Part shown: piece after piece, positions 60,500-64,000 of the stretch | Numbering within the stretch: the first letter of the stretch is position 1 | How the letters are laid out: every line of letters starts with the position of its first letter | Source: Tipula vernalis | Taxonomy: Eukaryota; Arthropoda; Insecta; Diptera; Tipulidae | NCBI GenBank assembly: GCA_958295665.1 | Contig: OY282558.1 | Coordinates: forward strand, 315,242,092 to 315,306,091 | Direction of reading: 5' to 3' | DNA: 64,000 nucleotides | Position numbers and translations under genes: made by a program | Notes under the pieces: generated by a model | The model's database searches: none | The model's input: only the letters and a program-made list of their open reading frames with translations | Told to the model about the DNA's origin: nothing

Positions 60500-62980
60500 A
60501 AAAAAACATGTATATTTTTTTGAAATCAATTGTTAGAACCAAAATAACATTCTTATAACCAATGTTTTTAGTTAAAGGAAATTGCATCGTCCTCACGAAC
60601 TCAAACCGATGAAGGAGAATGATTATAAATAAAAAGAAGAAGAAGAATTAATTGGTATTGATTTAGTATTTTAATTTATTTGAATTTGAATTTGTTTTTT
60701 AATAAAGAAGTAATATAAGTATGTATATATTTTATTTCTACTTGCATGAGAAAATACACGCTAACCGCTTACAACAATACATATTAACTAAATCTCTATT
60801 CGCATTTAAAGCGGCGCAAAAGGCGCCACGATTACCACTGGAAAAAGGTGGGCTGGTACTATATAAAGTCCTACTATTTTCTTAATTACTTGGCTTAGTA
60901 CCATATCATCAATACTAAATGTAAAACCGTATGAAATTCACAATCAATTGAGTGGCCCGTTATTCATAAAATTCTAGATGAAATTCTTTGTTTACTCAAC
61001 AGAAATATTATTAAAAATTATCTTATAAGTTCTTCAAATAAGTGTATAAAAATAATCAATAATTTTAGTGTATACCAACATAATGAATTTAAGTAATGAA
61101 TTCTACAAGAAATATATTAGTACACTCATTTAAAGTTTCATTTAAATGTTCATTTAGTATATAGTATAAATGAGTTTAGTCCTGCACACAGTGTATTGCT
61201 CATCGAACGACTCATTTGAAAGTTCATGATGAACCCATCAGTGAGCTCATCAATGCCTGTTTAGTAGGGTTGGATCTCACACACGAATACTTGTATACTT
61301 GGGTCATACGCAAGTTTACTTACTTGTATATGATCAAAGTTAATTGATTTATATTGTAGCTGAACCTGAAACTGCATTATATTATTCGAATCATATTTAA
61401 CCACAATAAAACACTTTTTCATTAAGCAATAAATTTATGTAATTTGTATTCTTGAACCTCGAATAATAAAAATAATTTTATAAATATTATTTGGGGCGCA
61501 GCAAATAATATTTACAAAATTATTTTTATTATTTGAGATAACATTTTCGAGGTTTTGAATGCGACATTTTAAAATTTCTCTATTTTAAAATTCGAACAAT
61601 TTTGTTCAACACGACAAATTCGTTATTTTATTAATTCAAAATTTCGATTTCGAGATATCGATTTCGATATAAGATCGTCAAGGTTTCATGACCAACCCTT
61701 TTTAACTCATATAATTTAACAAAATATTTGTTCTGGATTTTTTTCTGGATTACTTATCTGGAAATATCTAGAATTTTATTTCGGGATTTTTTTCTGGATT
61801 TTAATTTTTCAATTAGCTATTCTGCATTTCTAAATTTCTGGATTTTTTTTTGGGATAGTGTTAAAACCCGCAAAATCAAATTATCGAATAAAATTTTTGA
61901 TGCAGTTTCAAAATATCGAATATTTTGAATATCGCTATAAAATTTCTTTATTTCGAAACGCAAAAATTCAAATTAACCTTGTTTTTTAATTTAAGTAGAA
62001 AATTTTTTTTTTTTCGTATCATTTCATCACATTTAAGAAATTTCACAAAAAAAAATCCAGAAAAATAATTTATTAATCTAAATGAAGAAAATCAATTTTG
62101 AGCATTTACATAACATGAAACATTCGTGGTACTTCTATTAGCATAAGCGATACGAATGATACAATTCCTTTGATCTGTGTCTGCAAGGTTGACGAATCAT
62201 TTACCAATTTAACAAAAATTCGCGATCTGCTCAGGTGTACGTAAACAGTTATGATTTTGCATAAAGTCACATAAATAGAATTATAAAATTTATAACATTA
62301 TTTGTTTTAATATTTAATAATCGTATTATTTTATAAACAATCAAACTACAAACAATAAAAAATTGCACCCTCGAATCTTGAATAATTAATATAATTTTGT
62401 AAAATTATTTGTGGCGCCGCAAACACTTTTAGAAAATCATAGAATTTATTCGGGATTCGAGATAATTCGGGATTTTAATTTCGAGATTTTAAAAATTCGA
62501 TATTTTGAAATTCGAGATTTCGATTTCGACATTGTGATTTCGATATGACGTTTGTGGAGATATTAAACCCAACCCATTTTTTGTAGGCAAATGTAGTGGT
62601 CCCAACAAGATTTTGAAAATTGCTTAGGGTTTTGTCCACTAAGGATGTTTTATCGTCGGGATTTAGCCTTTTCGGAATTTTGTATCCTCGAGATTTTGTA
62701 CCCTCGTGATTTTCTTCCCTCGGTATTTTGATTCTCATGATTTAGTCTTTCTCCCTTTTAGAACTCTATTTTCGTCGAATATGTTGAATTTCACTGTAAT
62801 CGGTTAGGATTTTTTTTTAGAATAATAAAAAATTGCTGAATAAAATTGGTTCCTTATTACAAAATATTTTAAATGAATATAAATAAACCTGAAGGGCTAA
62901 AATATATATATTTTTAATTTTAACATTAGGTTTAAGCACTTTCTGATTTTATCTTCATTACACGTCGCGTGATCGCTTTG
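60500..62980. other. no gene; hairpin and TTCGAGATTT-rich tracts
   Basis: A 32-bp inverted pair with one mismatch (61462-61493 and 61502-61533, AATAATAAAAATAATTTT...) encloses a short GGGCGCAG loop. Tracts rich in ATTCGAGATTTCGATTTCGA variants occur at about 61540-61690 and 62440-62560, with related GGCGC-containing sequence at 62400-62420. No protein recognised. Confidence 0.6.
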
Positions 62981-63009
62981 TCGAAATATTACGATTTCTG
63001 TATTTTGAC

Positions 63010-64000
63010 AATAATCATAAGAGGGCCGAGAGATTACTGAATAATAAAGCAGCGCCAATTATAGATATTTGGCTAATTCTAAATAGTGATTTACGTAAAT
63101 TGTACGTGTCATCTGAGTGTCTAGTAATAGACGAGCAACTCTTCCCATATCGAGGAAGAACGAAATTCACTCAATATACGCCTTCAAAGCCTGCCAAATA
63201 TGGCATAAAGATCTATACCGGGGAACCAACCACCGGTAGAGAAAAAAAATCAATGAGGAGGAATTGTAAAAGATTTAGCAATTTCATATAAGAAAAGTGG
63301 TGGAAATATAACAATGGACAATTTTTTACCACACTGCCAGTCGCACGATTATTGATTTCATGGGATTTATCAGTTGTAGGCATACTCAAAAAAAAAATAA
63401 ATCCTACATTCCAATGGAGATGTTATCTACCAAAAACCGTGAGCCGATGACTTCAATATTTGGATTTTCACAAGACAATAAAGTGACAATTTGTTCGTAT
63501 ACATTCCTAAAAAAAAATAGAAATGTGATCATGTTGTCTACATTGCATTCGGACAACAGTGTAAGTGGCCAAAAATGAAACTAGAAATAATCCATTATTA
63601 CAATAAGACTAAAGGAGGCGTATACAAAATGGACAAAATGCTAAAGGGATATTCTACAAAGCGTGGAACCTTGCAGTGGCCCACATGGTGCTGTTTTACA
63701 ATTTAATTGACGTAGCATGTCTCGCTAGTTATATTATTTATAAAATTAATAATCCGAAAAGTTTGGCGATGGCTGCCATTCAAAAAAAATCCTCGGACTC
63801 ACATACAATAAAAAAAAATCCTCAAGGGTTGCCATCGAATCCATTTTTGGACACCCAGTTATACATACGCAACCGTCCATTAGCCGGCAAATGAAAAATG
63901 CACCAAGAATCAAACCGGCAGTTTCTACTTGCTGTTTATGCCGCTCGATGTAACACAAACAGAGTAAAACCAAAAAAAAGTTGCCGAGTATGCCAACGTC
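63010..64000 (+). pseudogene. piggyBac transposase relic, runs off the window
   Basis: The sequence reads AAPIIDIWLILNSDLRKLYV and ECLVIDEQLFPYRGRTKFTQ (first catalytic Asp in the IDEQLxxFRGR block), then YTPSKPAKYGIKIY. Across frameshifts come NITMDNFFTTLPVARLL (second Asp), NPTFQWRCYLPK, and KGGVYKMDKMLKGYSTKRGT, where the usual GGVD reads GGVY. YNLIDVACLASYIIYK follows, and then a Cys-rich tail (STCCLCRS and SCRVCQR in different frames). This is the piggyBac core and C-terminal finger. At least four frameshifts or stops and the changed third Asp argue against activity. The N-terminus was not recognised upstream of about 63000. Confidence 0.88.

Overview
This window is eukaryotic, AT-rich and non-coding for most of its length. 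It most likely comes from an insect or another arthropod. The argument is the mix of transposable-element families (Tc1/mariner, Tigger, piggyBac, MULE, EnSpm-like, a Crypton-like tyrosine recombinase, Helitrons, Gypsy, BEL/Pao, a GIY-YIG Penelope-like element, LINE relics), the small spliceosomal introns (58-76 bp) inside element genes, and TA- and TTAA-targeting MITEs. No operons, ribosome binding sites, rRNA, tRNA or CRISPR were seen. No conserved single-copy host gene was recognised; almost everything readable is mobile DNA at various stages of decay.

Layout. 0-7 kb: a 215-bp piggyBac MITE, an LTR-like repeat, a Tc1 relic, a Tigger relic, and a nearly intact Tc1-like transposon (4900-6503) with about 194-bp near-identical inverted repeats of IR/DR architecture. 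8-9.6 kb: an apparently intact two-exon tyrosine recombinase gene (minus strand) next to a GC-rich palindrome. 11-14 kb: two members of a TNA-duplicating MITE family, one inserted into a second MITE family whose intact copy lies at 40.8 kb. 15-17 kb: LINE endonuclease and reverse transcriptase relics on opposite strands. 18-21 kb: simple-sequence blocks around an inverted array of about 100-bp units. 24.2-28.3 kb: a decayed Gypsy element with short LTRs. 28.3-33.4 kb: a Penelope-like element split by other DNA, including a terminal-inverted-repeat element (31271-33006). 34-36 kb: mariner and BEL/Pao relics. 37-44 kb: a fold-back element, an intact MITE, two MULE relics and a 330-bp palindrome. 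45.5-47.5 kb: an EnSpm/CACTA-like transposase relic, followed by a TA-array-bounded element.

48.6-60.5 kb is the most informative region. A multi-exon gene resembling DUF4806 proteins is split within an intron by a 10.7-kb Helitron (49356-60058, minus strand) inserted exactly between A and T. That Helitron's own Rep-helicase gene contains a 65-bp intron and is split within a tyrosine codon by a second, opposite-strand Helitron (53205-57888), again exactly between A and T. Conceptually removing each insert re-joins reading frame, so both sets of ends are supported independently of end motifs. The window ends in a piggyBac transposase relic that runs off the right edge.

The interaction among these genes is historical rather than functional: the value of the window is as a stratigraphy of nested insertions. 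The best candidates for still being functional are the tyrosine recombinase gene and, apart from one nonsense codon, the Tc1-like element.
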